Assembly: GCF_000024905.1 (NCBI RefSeq)
Contig: NC_013522.1
Coordinates: forward strand, 682,001 to 746,000
Direction: 5' to 3'
Source: Thermanaerovibrio acidaminovorans DSM 6589
GTDB taxonomy: Bacteria > Synergistota > Synergistia > Synergistales > Synergistaceae
DNA: 64,000 nucleotides
In this document: positions 8,796 through 16,572 of the stretch, in pieces
How positions within the stretch are numbered: the first letter of the stretch is position 1
Layout: each line of letters opens with the position of its first letter
Program-made: the position numbers and the translations under genes
The notes under the pieces: generated by a model
What the model saw: the letters and a program-made list of their open reading frames with translations, nothing else
What the model was told of the DNA's origin: nothing
The model's database searches: none

Positions 8796-9884
8796 TTGGC
8801 GGTGGACAAGATGTGGGATGTTTTGCGTTTCCTTAGGACCCCTCAGAAGGAGGAGGGGGAGGGGGCGGAGGAGGCGGCCTCACCCTCTCCGGAGGAGCTG
8901 AAGCTCAAGATCGACTCCAAGCTGGAGGAGGCGCTGAAGGCCACGGAGGCCATGGTGGACCTGGTGTCCGAGGAGGCCCCTGGGCAGTCCGCCACCGCGG
9001 TTAGTCATGACGAGGAGGGGGTGTTGCTGCCCCCGCCGGACGAGGCGGCCCCGTTCCCGCTTCCGCCGGTTAACGTTCCCTCCGAGGGGCTCAACATGGT
9101 GTCGGTGGATCTGATAAGTCCTAATCCCTACCAGCCCCGGCAGATGATGGACGAGGAGGAGATAAAGGAACTGGCGGAGTCCATCCGGCAGGTTGGAGTC
9201 CTCCAGCCCATCCTCATCCGTCCGGTGGGGGACCGGTACGAGCTGGTGGCGGGGGAGCGCAGGCTACGGGCCGCCAAGGAGGCGGGGCTCGCCACCGTTC
9301 CGGCCCTGATAGTCGACGTGGACCCCCAGGCCCAGCAGCTCCTGGCCCTGGTGGAGAACCTGCAGAGAAAGAACCTGTCCGCGGTGGAGGAGGCCCGGTG
9401 CCTTCAGGACCTGTTGGAGCGCACCGGTCTGAGCCAGGCGGAGCTGGCCAAGCGCCTGGGCCGCTCCCAGGCGGCGGTGGCTAACAAGATAAGGCTTTTG
9501 AGGCTCGATCCGGAGGTTCAGGAGCTGGTGGTCTCCGGCAGGCTCGGGGAGAGGCACGCCCGGTCCCTGCTGGCGGTCCCCCCGGAGAGGCAGCGGGAGC
9601 TGGCCTATCGGGTCATCGACGAGGACCTGAACGTGAGGGACCTGGAGAGGATCGTTTCAATCGAGTCCGGTGGGGAGAAGCCCCAGAGGAAGAGGGCCTC
9701 CTCCAGGTCCGAGGACGAGTCCCGGCCGGTCACCGGGCCCGCAGGGGAACTCCTCAGGGAGCTTGGGGCGTTGGTCAACAAGCACAGGAACAAGGGGCTT
9801 GCGGCCCAGTGGCAGGTGAAGGAGATGGCCCAGAGCGTCCTGGTGGTGGAGATAGTGGTTGACATGAAGGAGACCATAGGGTGA
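8796..9884 (+). CDS. ParB/Spo0J/Noc family DNA-binding protein
   Basis: 362 residues from TTG, with GAAGGAGGG 6 bases upstream. Residues 1-100 are an unusual acidic, Glu/Pro-rich extension. The ParB core follows: NPYQPRQMM (about 109), the CTP-binding arginine box GERRLRAA (154-161), VENLQRKNLSAVEEA, and a helix-turn-helix AELAKRLGRSQAAVANK (about 215-231) for parS recognition. A basic linker and a C-terminal dimerisation region end the protein. No parA is adjacent and no full parS site was found, so chromosome partitioning and Noc-like occlusion cannot be separated. Its stop overlaps the next start (GTGATG). Confidence 0.88.
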   Translation: MAVDKMWDVLRFLRTPQKEEGEGAEEAASPSPEELKLKIDSKLEEALKATEAMVDLVSEEAPGQSATAVSHDEEGVLLPPPDEAAPFPLPPVNVPSEGLNMVSVDLISPNPYQPRQMMDEEEIKELAESIRQVGVLQPILIRPVGDRYELVAGERRLRAAKEAGLATVPALIVDVDPQAQQLLALVENLQRKNLSAVEEARCLQDLLERTGLSQAELAKRLGRSQAAVANKIRLLRLDPEVQELVVSGRLGERHARSLLAVPPERQRELAYRVIDEDLNVRDLERIVSIESGGEKPQRKRASSRSEDESRPVTGPAGELLRELGALVNKHRNKGLAAQWQVKEMAQSVLVVEIVVDMKETIG

Positions 9885-11650
9885 TGAGCCGTAAGGTTAT
9901 TCCCCCCGGTGCGTTGTGGTATCGGAGCCTCGTACCCGATTGGGCCTATCTGGTCCTGGGTGGGGTGGCCCTGGGGCTTCCCAACCTGGTCTTCTCCGGC
10001 TTCCTCTTCTACGATCCGCTGCACCTCCTGAAGTGGATGGTCACCATGGTCCCGGTGGCGCTGCTGTCCGTCTGGTGCGGCCTGTCCATCGCCCGGCGCA
10101 GGTGGGAGGATACGGGTTTCCGGGTGGATCCCCTGGGGGCCCTGTTGCTCTGCCTGATCCTGTGGGCGTCCCTTCAGCCCCTTTTGGGCGGGATCAAGTC
10201 CATGCCCACCTTCGTGAGGGAGTGGTTCGCCTTCTCGGGCCTGGTGGCCTTCTACCTGGTGACGTACAACGTCTTCCGGGGGGAGGGGCAGCTTCGGGCC
10301 TTCATCTGGCTCGGGGTGGTGAACGGGGCGATAAACGTTCTGTTCGCCGAGGTCCAGACCCGGATGTCCGTGATCCCCGTGCCGTTCATATTGAACGCCC
10401 CGGGTAACTACGTGGGTAACACCGCCCAGCAGGAGATGTTCGGCCTTTGGACCGCCATGGCGTGTCTTGGGGGGGCCTATCTGCACATGAGCTACTCCCT
10501 GGAGGGACGACGGGGGGCCGCCAGGTGGTTGAACTTGTGTCTGATGGGGGTCAACGGATGGGGCCTTTGGAACTCCACCGCCCGGGGGGGGATAGTCTCC
10601 CTTATGGTGGGACTTTTCGCCATGGGGATTGTGTCCTGGCGGGGCCTTGAGAGGGGCAGCCTCCGGCGGCTGGGGGAGGCGGTAGTGGTGTTGGTGGTGG
10701 TGCTCTTCCTGACCTTCGGGGCCGGGAAGCTTGGCCTCAGCAGGGCGGAGACGTTGGTGGTCAAGGCCAGCGACGTGATTGAGAACCCGGGGGATCTGGC
10801 GGGGCGGATCGGCATATGGAGGAGCAGCTGGGAGGTGTTCAAGTTCTCCCCCGTGAGGGGGGTGGGTCTTGGGCAGTTCAAGTACCACTACCTGGCGGGT
10901 CAGCGGGTCATGTTCGACAAGTACCCGGACGGCAAGTGGCAGTACACACTCTGGGCCCACAACGAATATCTCCAGTGGATGGGTGAGTTCGGCCTGGTGG
11001 GGGCGGCGCTGCTGGCCATGGCCATGGGGCTTTGGCTATGGGGGTTCGTCAGGGCCTTGATGAGGGGAGAGGAGCTCCCCCGTTACGTGGCTTGGGCGGC
11101 GGGGATGGCCTTCCTGGTTGCCTTCAACGCCCTCTTCAGCCGGCCCTTCCACCGGGTGGAGAACGTGATCTGGCTCGCCTTCGCCCTGGGGGCGTCGTCC
11201 CGTCACCTGTTGCCCCGGGAGGTTCGGTTCAACCGGGTTAACAATCCCTGGCTAACCCGGCTGTTCGGCGGGGTTTGGGCCCTTCTGGCCCTCCTGGGCC
11301 TCGCCTACCTGGTGGACGGATACATCGGGGACCGGAACCTGCTGACCGCCTCCCGGGTTAAGGATCCGGAGATGAAGATGGTGTACATAAACAGGTCCCA
11401 CGGGCACCTGATGACCCGGGAGGAGGCGGAGGAGCAGCGGGGCTACTACTTCCTGGCCCTTGGGGAGTACATGAGGGATCCGGTGCTGTATCGCAAGGGG
11501 GCGGACATCCTCTACGGGGCCTTCAACGCCAGGACGGACACCAAGAAGCTCTTCGATCTGATAAAGGCCTACGGCATCCTCCGGGACAAGGAGAGGGTCC
11601 TGGAGCTGGTCCACTACCTGAAGCCCGGCACGTACAAGGTTCATCTCTAG
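9881..11650 (+). CDS. O-antigen ligase / Wzy-type polymerase family membrane protein
   Basis: 589 residues, about 12 membrane segments. GTG (9881) or ATG (9884) could start it; both overlap the parB stop. The Wzy_C-type core is visible: NSTARGGIVSL (about 230), the large periplasmic loop with RIGIWRSSWEVF, and the signature WAHNEYLQWMGEFGLVG, whose histidine is catalytic in O-antigen ligases. A hydrophilic C-terminal region (about 500-589) with YYFLALGEYMRDP resembles a tetratricopeptide-like tail. It likely joins or polymerises envelope or glycoprotein glycans. A strong terminator follows. Confidence 0.8.
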   Translation: MMSRKVIPPGALWYRSLVPDWAYLVLGGVALGLPNLVFSGFLFYDPLHLLKWMVTMVPVALLSVWCGLSIARRRWEDTGFRVDPLGALLLCLILWASLQPLLGGIKSMPTFVREWFAFSGLVAFYLVTYNVFRGEGQLRAFIWLGVVNGAINVLFAEVQTRMSVIPVPFILNAPGNYVGNTAQQEMFGLWTAMACLGGAYLHMSYSLEGRRGAARWLNLCLMGVNGWGLWNSTARGGIVSLMVGLFAMGIVSWRGLERGSLRRLGEAVVVLVVVLFLTFGAGKLGLSRAETLVVKASDVIENPGDLAGRIGIWRSSWEVFKFSPVRGVGLGQFKYHYLAGQRVMFDKYPDGKWQYTLWAHNEYLQWMGEFGLVGAALLAMAMGLWLWGFVRALMRGEELPRYVAWAAGMAFLVAFNALFSRPFHRVENVIWLAFALGASSRHLLPREVRFNRVNNPWLTRLFGGVWALLALLGLAYLVDGYIGDRNLLTASRVKDPEMKMVYINRSHGHLMTREEAEEQRGYYFLALGEYMRDPVLYRKGADILYGAFNARTDTKKLFDLIKAYGILRDKERVLELVHYLKPGTYKVHL

Positions 11651-11678
11651 GGTAGCAGCCTGGATATGCTTCCCCATG

Positions 11679-11709
11679 GGAGGGGTCGTTGGGCCCCTCC
11701 TGTTTTTTT
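11679..11709 (+). terminator. Rho-independent terminator after the parB/O-antigen-ligase-like pair
   Basis: GGAGGGG (11679-11685) pairs with CCCCTCC (11694-11700) around an 8-base loop, followed by TGTTTTTTT. It marks the end of the operon running from the rpsF promoter. Confidence 0.9.
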
Positions 11710-11762
11710 ATCTCGCATCTTGTGGTAACTTCAGTGTGAATGAAAGAACCGGGGTTGGGGGT

Positions 11763-12965
11763 ATGGCGGTGTCCCTTTTGAAGGAGATTGCGGATCTGAA
11801 CTGGCAGCTTATAGCGTCCCTGGTGCTCATAAGCGCCGTGGTGGCCTACGTGGGGGACGTGTTGGGCATGAAGGTGGGTAAGCGTCGGGTATCCCTGTTC
11901 GGTCTGAGACCCCGGCACACGTCGTCGATCATAACCGCCGTAACGGGGGTGACGATAGCCCTGAGCACCTTGGTGGTTCTGTCCTTCGCCTCCTCCACGG
12001 TCAGGAGCGCCCTTCTGGGAATGAAGATAATCAGCCGGCAGATGCAGGAGCTCAACGTCAGGCTTGAGGAGAGCCGGAGGGAGCTTAGGGACTCCCAGGG
12101 GAAGCTTTTGGAGAGCCATGAGGCAATGAGGGCCATGGAGGAGCGGCTTAAGGCGGTGGAGGGGCGGCTCTCCTCCGCCTCAGGGGAGCTGAACCGGGTT
12201 CGGGGGAGGTACGAGGCCCTCTCGGCCAAGACGTCGGAGCTGGAGGCCAAGCGGTCCGATCTGGAGAGGCAGCTGGTGGAGCTGACCCTTCAGAGGAAGG
12301 CCCTAGAGGCGGAGGTGGCGGAGCTCAAGTCCAAACGGGACAAGCTGGAGCGGGAGCTGAGCCAGATGCGATCCGGCCGGATCCAGGTGCTGGCGGGGGA
12401 GCTCATATATCAACTGCCCTATGTGGGGGACCGGGATCCCCAGGAGGCCATCAAGGTGTTGTTGGAGAGGGGCAGGGCCAACCTGGCCTTCAGGTTTGGC
12501 ACCAGGCCCGAGGAGGTGGCCCTGGTGGCGGACCAGGGGGATGTGTCCAGCGCGGTGGATCGGCTCTCCCGGGCCAGGGGTAGGAAGGTCCTTAGACTCA
12601 CCGCCTCGGCCAACGCGGTGACGGGGCAGGCGGTGCCATGCCGGATAAAGGTCTACGACAGCGTTTTGGTGGTGAGAGACCGGGAGGTGCTGGCCGCCGC
12701 CAGGTTCGACGGGGCCTTGAGCCCTGTGGATGCGGAGTCCGCTCTCTACGCCATGCTCCGGGAGGTCAATCAGCGGGTGGTCCGTCGGGGCCTTCTCACG
12801 GACCCCTTGAGCGGTGCCGTTGGGGGACTTTCGGCGGCGGAGTTCTTCGACGCGGTGGAGCGGATGTCCAACGCCTCGGGGGCTTTCCGGGTGTTGGTGG
12901 AGGCCAAGGGGGACACCTACACCGAGGGTCCGTTGGCGGTGACGGTCAGGGTGTCGGATCTGTAG
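11763..12965 (+). CDS. DUF3084 coiled-coil membrane protein
   Basis: 400 residues from ATG at 11763. The frame is open back to 11676, but that start lies in the terminator stem. Two membrane segments (about 10-35 and 55-82) flank KRRVSLFGLRPRHTS, a motif typical of DUF3084 proteins. A long coiled coil follows (about 90-205: LEESRRELRDSQ, LEAKRSDLERQL, LKSKRDKLEREL), then a globular C-terminal domain with VYDSVLVVRDREVLAAARFDG. The family is widespread but uncharacterised; the arrangement suggests a membrane-anchored scaffold with a cytoplasmic sensor-like domain. Confidence 0.85.
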   Translation: MAVSLLKEIADLNWQLIASLVLISAVVAYVGDVLGMKVGKRRVSLFGLRPRHTSSIITAVTGVTIALSTLVVLSFASSTVRSALLGMKIISRQMQELNVRLEESRRELRDSQGKLLESHEAMRAMEERLKAVEGRLSSASGELNRVRGRYEALSAKTSELEAKRSDLERQLVELTLQRKALEAEVAELKSKRDKLERELSQMRSGRIQVLAGELIYQLPYVGDRDPQEAIKVLLERGRANLAFRFGTRPEEVALVADQGDVSSAVDRLSRARGRKVLRLTASANAVTGQAVPCRIKVYDSVLVVRDREVLAAARFDGALSPVDAESALYAMLREVNQRVVRRGLLTDPLSGAVGGLSAAEFFDAVERMSNASGAFRVLVEAKGDTYTEGPLAVTVRVSDL

Positions 12966-12988
12966 GTTTAGGCGAGGGGTGGTTGGTG

Positions 12989-13414
12989 TTGTCTATCCTG
13001 GGGGAATACGTAACCTACGACAGCAAGGAGTCGGTCCGTCCCGAGGAGTTGCAGGACCTATACCGGTTCACCCACTGGGGGCGTAGCAGGACCCTTGAGC
13101 AGATAGCCCTGATGCTCAAGGGCACCAGTATGTGCTTCTCCGTGAGGCACGGGGGCAGGTTGGTGGCCTTCTGCCGGTTGATAACCGACTTCGTGTTTCG
13201 GGGGACCATATGGGACATCCTGGTACATCCGGATCATCAAGGTAAGGGGGTGGGGAGCGCCCTTCTGGACTATGTGCTGGATCATCCGGTGGTGAGGCCC
13301 ATCCCGCTGATCATAACCTACACCAGCGATCTGTCCTCGTTCCTTATCCGCAAGGGTTTCGAGCCCCGGGAGGGGGCCCTGGTGCTTTTGAAGAGGCCAA
13401 TAGAGTATACGTAG
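12989..13414 (+). CDS. GNAT-family N-acetyltransferase
   Basis: 141 residues from TTG at 12989 (GTG at 12986 also possible), with GGCGAGGGGTGG upstream. The frame runs further upstream inside the DUF3084 gene but has no homology there. GNAT features: GGRLVAFCRLITD (beta4), then the acetyl-CoA motif DILVHPDHQGKGVGSALLDYVL (about 78-99, Q/R-x-x-G-x-G/A form) and the late LIRKGFEP element. Substrate unknown. Confidence 0.88.
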   Translation: MSILGEYVTYDSKESVRPEELQDLYRFTHWGRSRTLEQIALMLKGTSMCFSVRHGGRLVAFCRLITDFVFRGTIWDILVHPDHQGKGVGSALLDYVLDHPVVRPIPLIITYTSDLSSFLIRKGFEPREGALVLLKRPIEYT

Positions 13415-13434
13415 GATTTTGGGGTTGTGTGCCG

Positions 13435-13463
13435 TTGGACTTGGGGGGGGTTTGTGGTATAAA
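13435..13463 (+). promoter_or_regulatory. Sigma-70-type promoter of metK
   Basis: TTGGAC (13435-13440), 17 bases, TATAAA (13458-13463). The ~45-base leader to the metK Shine-Dalgarno is too short for a SAM riboswitch and shows no such fold. Confidence 0.8.
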
Positions 13464-13518
13464 CCCCCTGTCCCGGTGAATTAAAGCCTGGGGCTATCAA
13501 AAACTGGAGGTGTGTTTG

Positions 13519-14727
13519 ATGAGCAAAGAGAGGTTCCTTTTCACGTCCGAGTCGGTGACGGAGGGACACCCCGACAAACTCGCAGACCAGATCTCCGATG
13601 GCATACTGGACGCCATACTGGAGAAGGACCCCATGGGCCGGGTGGCCTGCGAGACCTTGGTGACCACCGGCCTTGTGGTGGTGGCGGGGGAGATAAGCAC
13701 CAGCTGTTACGTGGACATCCCCAGGCTTGCCAGGGACATAGTGAAAGAGATAGGTTACACCCGGGCCAAGTATGGTTTTGACGGGGACACCTGTGCGGTG
13801 GTGTCCTCCATAGACGATCAGTCCCCGGACATAGCCCAGGGGGTGGACCGGGCCCTGGAGGTTAGGGAGACCCACATGACCGACAGCCAGATAGACGCCA
13901 TCGGTGCCGGTGACCAGGGGATGATGTTCGGCTACGCCTGCGACGATACCGAGGAGCTGATGCCCGCCCCCATATCCCTGGCTCACAAGCTGGCCCGTCG
14001 TCTGTCCATGGTTCGCAAGCAGCGGATACTGCCCTACCTGAGGCCCGACGGGAAGACCCAGGTGACATTGGAGTACGTGGATGGCCGGCCGGTGCGGGTC
14101 GACACCATAGTGGTCAGCACCCAGCATCACCCGGCGGTGGATGCCTCCCAGATAGAGGCGGACATTGTGGAGCACGTGATATACCCGGTGATCCCTGCCC
14201 ATCTTATGGAGAGGCGTCCCAGGATCCTGGTGAACCCCACGGGTCGCTTCGTACTTGGGGGTCCCATGGCGGACACGGGGCTCACGGGGCGCAAGATAAT
14301 AGTGGACACCTACGGTGGCATGGTGCCCCACGGTGGCGGTGCCTTCTCGGGCAAGGACCCCACCAAGGTGGACCGTTCCGCCGCCTACATGGCCCGCTAT
14401 GCGGCCAAGAACGTGGTGGCCGCGGGGCTAGCCAAGTCGTGCCAGATCCAGGTGGCCTACGCCATAGGGGTGGCTCACCCGGTCTCCATAATGGTTGACA
14501 CCTTCGGCACCGGGGTTATCTCCGACGAGGCCCTCATGTCCCTTATCCGTGAGCACTTCGACTTCAGGCCCGGGGCCATAATAAGGGATCTGGACCTTCG
14601 CAAGCCCCAGTACAGGCGGCTTGCCGCCTATGGCCACATGGGCCGCACCGACCTGGATCCCCTTCCCGCCTGGGAGAGGACCGACAAGGCGGAGGCCTTG
14701 CGCAAGGCGGCGGAGAGGATGGCATGA
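13519..14727 (+). CDS. metK: S-adenosylmethionine synthetase
   Basis: 402 residues from ATG at 13519, 8 bases after CTGGAGG. Makes SAM from methionine and ATP. Signatures: [20 protein letters not shown] (residues 8-27; substrate-binding His and Asp), [12 protein letters not shown] (ATP-binding), and [19 protein letters not shown] (P-loop-like), in the usual order and spacing. It has its own promoter and a terminator-like hairpin just past the stop, so it may be a single-gene unit despite the overlap with comFC. Confidence 0.98.
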   Translation: MSKERFLFTSESVTEGHPDKLADQISDGILDAILEKDPMGRVACETLVTTGLVVVAGEISTSCYVDIPRLARDIVKEIGYTRAKYGFDGDTCAVVSSIDDQSPDIAQGVDRALEVRETHMTDSQIDAIGAGDQGMMFGYACDDTEELMPAPISLAHKLARRLSMVRKQRILPYLRPDGKTQVTLEYVDGRPVRVDTIVVSTQHHPAVDASQIEADIVEHVIYPVIPAHLMERRPRILVNPTGRFVLGGPMADTGLTGRKIIVDTYGGMVPHGGGAFSGKDPTKVDRSAAYMARYAAKNVVAAGLAKSCQIQVAYAIGVAHPVSIMVDTFGTGVISDEALMSLIREHFDFRPGAIIRDLDLRKPQYRRLAAYGHMGRTDLDPLPAWERTDKAEALRKAAERMA

Positions 14728-15392
14728 CGAGAGATGGGGGGGCCTTCGGGCCCCTCTTTGCTTTACTTGAGGGCATGGGGCGGGGGGTGTTTCACGTCTT
14801 CCTCCCGGTGAGCTGTCCCGTGTGCGGCGCCCTTGGGTATGAGCTCTGTCCGGGTTGTGCCGTGGGTCTTCTTGCCAACGGAGGTAGCGTCCTGTTGGAT
14901 TTGGGTGGATCTTGGCTCCCGGTCCACCATGGGGGACTTCATCGGGGTACGCTGAGGGATGTGATCCACCGGCTAAAGTACAAGGGACTGTCCTCCTTGG
15001 GGGTGCCTTTGGGGGAGGCCCTTGGGGAAGTGTTCGGCCCCATGGGTCGGGGGCTTGTGCCTGTGCCACTTCACGTTGGCAGTCGTAGGGGTTATAACCA
15101 GTCGGAGTTGATAGCTCGGGGGATCTCGTCCGTTTGGGGTGTCCCGGTGGCGGATTATCTACGCTGGAGGGTGCGGGTTGGGAACCAGGTTTCCTCCGGT
15201 GACCGGGTGCTTCCCCGGGGAGCCATGGAGTGGACCGGTCCTCCTATGGATGGACTGGTGTTGGTGGATGACGTGTTGACCTCTGGCGCCACCTTGCGGG
15301 CCGCGGTGGAGGCCCTCAAGGCTGGTTCCTGCGGTACGGAGGGAGCTTTGGTTTTAAGCTTGGCCAAGTCCTTCGGGGGGAGTGGTGTTTGA
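14724..15392 (+). CDS. comFC: ComF-family phosphoribosyltransferase-like protein
   Basis: 222 residues if begun at ATG 14724 (overlapping the metK TGA); ATG 14775 would give 205 residues and avoid the hairpin in between. N-terminal zinc ribbon [15 protein letters not shown] (about 33-47) and a PRPP-binding loop [17 protein letters not shown] (about 175-191) are the ComFC/GntX pattern. ComFC proteins are needed for natural transformation, handling internalised ssDNA in Gram-positive and some Gram-negative bacteria. As in B. subtilis it precedes yvyF and flgM. Confidence 0.85.
   Translation: MTRDGGAFGPLFALLEGMGRGVFHVFLPVSCPVCGALGYELCPGCAVGLLANGGSVLLDLGGSWLPVHHGGLHRGTLRDVIHRLKYKGLSSLGVPLGEALGEVFGPMGRGLVPVPLHVGSRRGYNQSELIARGISSVWGVPVADYLRWRVRVGNQVSSGDRVLPRGAMEWTGPPMDGLVLVDDVLTSGATLRAAVEALKAGSCGTEGALVLSLAKSFGGSGV
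14737..14768 (+). terminator. Terminator-like hairpin after metK, inside the 5' end of comFC
   Basis: GGGGCC (14739-14744) and GGCCCC (14749-14754) pair around the stable tetraloop TTCG, extended by flanking pairs and followed by TCTTTGCTTTACTT. It would partly separate metK from the comFC-flagellar operon. Confidence 0.65.
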
Positions 15393-15744
15393 GGTGGGAG
15401 AGCTGGATCTGATATCCTGTGTCATATGTGGCAAGGCCTTTGTGGGGGCCAAGGGGGGCTCCCCATTCTGTCCCAGTTGTCAGGACGAGGGTATGAGGCT
15501 CTACCTGCTTCTTAGGGCCATGTTGAGGGACTTCCCTTCCCTCAAGCTGTCGGTGAGGGACGCGGCGGAGATCCTTGACGTGCCTGAGGAGGTGGTGAAG
15601 GCCCTGTTCGTGTGGGACTATCCGCCCTTGGCGGCCCAGGGCAGGGACGTGTGTCCCATGTGCGGGGATCCCTCCCCGCTGGGATGGTTGTGTGACAAGT
15701 GCAAGGCCTACGTTAGGCATAGGATGGTAATGGAGGATCATTAA
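15382..15744 (+). CDS. yvyF: YvyF-type flagellar-operon zinc-finger protein
   Basis: 120 residues from GTG 15382 (or GTG 15385), overlapping the comFC stop by 11 bases. Two cysteine pairs at each end (CVICGKAF, FCPSC; CPMCGDP, CDKC) frame a central helical segment with SVRDAAEILDVPEEVVKALF that looks like a helix-turn-helix. Size, layout and position between comFC and flgM match YvyF of B. subtilis, reported as a flagellar-operon protein of unknown function. Assignment rests on layout and synteny. Confidence 0.75.
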   Translation: MVFEVGELDLISCVICGKAFVGAKGGSPFCPSCQDEGMRLYLLLRAMLRDFPSLKLSVRDAAEILDVPEEVVKALFVWDYPPLAAQGRDVCPMCGDPSPLGWLCDKCKAYVRHRMVMEDH

Positions 15745-15761
15745 AGTCAATCTCTCTTACT

Positions 15762-15789
15762 TAAAGAAGCTCCCTCTCGGATCCGATAC
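15762..15789 (+). promoter_or_regulatory. Sigma-28 (FliA/SigD) promoter before flgM
   Basis: TAAAGAAG (15762-15769), 12 bases, TCCGATAC (15782-15789), close to TAAAGTTT-N11-GCCGATAA. The same architecture recurs before flagellin at 25608-25635. It would place the anti-sigma factor under its own sigma. Confidence 0.8.
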
Positions 15790-15831
15790 AGGGTTTGAGG
15801 GTGAGTTTTATCCTTTTTGGGGGAGATGCGG

Positions 15832-16110
15832 ATGATAGACAGGATAGACAGGATTTACGGGGGCAATCCAATGGAGCGCAAGGGTCGAGGTGGCCGGGTT
15901 AGGCCCTCCGGGGGAGGCGGGGATCAGCTTGAGGTGAGCCCCTTCGCCCGGGAGCTTTCCGATGCGCTCAAGGAGATGCAAAAGTTGCCGGACGTGAGGT
16001 CCGATAAGGTAGAGGAGATACGTTCCAGGATAGAGGCTGGGACGTACCGGCCGGATCTGGACCTTGTGGCGGAGAGGCTGGTTCGGGCGGGGATAAGGAA
16101 GGGTGTGTAG
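15832..16110 (+). CDS. flgM: Anti-sigma-28 factor FlgM
   Basis: 92 residues from ATG 15832, preferred over the in-frame TTG at 15817 because GGGGGAG then has proper spacing. MIDRIDRIYG matches the family N-terminus; the C-terminal half (LPDVRSDKVEEIRSRIEAGTYRPDLDLVAERLV) is the sigma-binding FlgM core. It holds sigma-28 until the hook is complete and it is secreted. Directly downstream of a sigma-28 promoter and 3 bases before flgN. Confidence 0.93.
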   Translation: MIDRIDRIYGGNPMERKGRGGRVRPSGGGGDQLEVSPFARELSDALKEMQKLPDVRSDKVEEIRSRIEAGTYRPDLDLVAERLVRAGIRKGV

Positions 16111-16113
16111 CGG

Positions 16114-16560
16114 GTGAGCGTCCCGGAGCTTATCAAGACCCTTGAGATGCAGGACGAGGTCCTGGGTCAGCTGGGGGATCTTCTGGTGAAGCAGCGGGAG
16201 GCGCTCAAGGATGGGCGCCTTCAAGTTTTGCAGGACCTGTTCAAGGAGATGCAGTTTGTATCCGTTAAGGCTCAGGCCCTGGAGACAAAGCGTTCCAGGT
16301 TGTCGTCCGCCTTGGCGGCCCAGATGGGTTGCGAGCCGGTGCTGTCGCAGCTCTCCGACGTGGTTGGCGGTGAGGAGGGTGAGCGGCTTAGGGCGGCGGG
16401 GGATGCGGTTCTCAAGCGGGTAGGTTTTTTGAGGTCCGAGATGAGGCTGATGGAGCTTCTTATGGACGAGGCCAAGGTGTTGAACGAGATGCTAATAAAC
16501 GAGTGGCGCCGAATGAGGGATCCCATGGAGAACGCCGGGGGGTTCAGCGCCAGGATCTAG
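16114..16560 (+). CDS. flgN: FlgN-family flagellar chaperone
   Basis: 148 residues from GTG. All-helical with MQDEVLGQLGDLLVKQREALKDGR at the N-terminus (family signature L-x-x-Q-x-x-L-L-x-x-E-x-x-A-L), Ala/Glu-rich helices and a short C-terminal stretch. FlgN keeps FlgK and FlgL soluble and delivers them to the export gate. Its position immediately before flgK supports the call. Confidence 0.88.
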   Translation: MSVPELIKTLEMQDEVLGQLGDLLVKQREALKDGRLQVLQDLFKEMQFVSVKAQALETKRSRLSSALAAQMGCEPVLSQLSDVVGGEEGERLRAAGDAVLKRVGFLRSEMRLMELLMDEAKVLNEMLINEWRRMRDPMENAGGFSARI

Positions 16561-16572
16561 GGGGTAGGTGTT

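Noticed and set aside
11676-11762. Earlier start of the DUF3084 gene at ATG 11676
   Set aside because: The codons coincide with the stem and T-tract of an intrinsic terminator.
13464-13518. SAM riboswitch upstream of metK
   Set aside because: The leader is about 45 bases with no SAM-I/II/III-like core.
14788-14803. parS-like TGTTTCACGT
   Set aside because: Only half of the parS palindrome is present and it lies inside comFC coding sequence.
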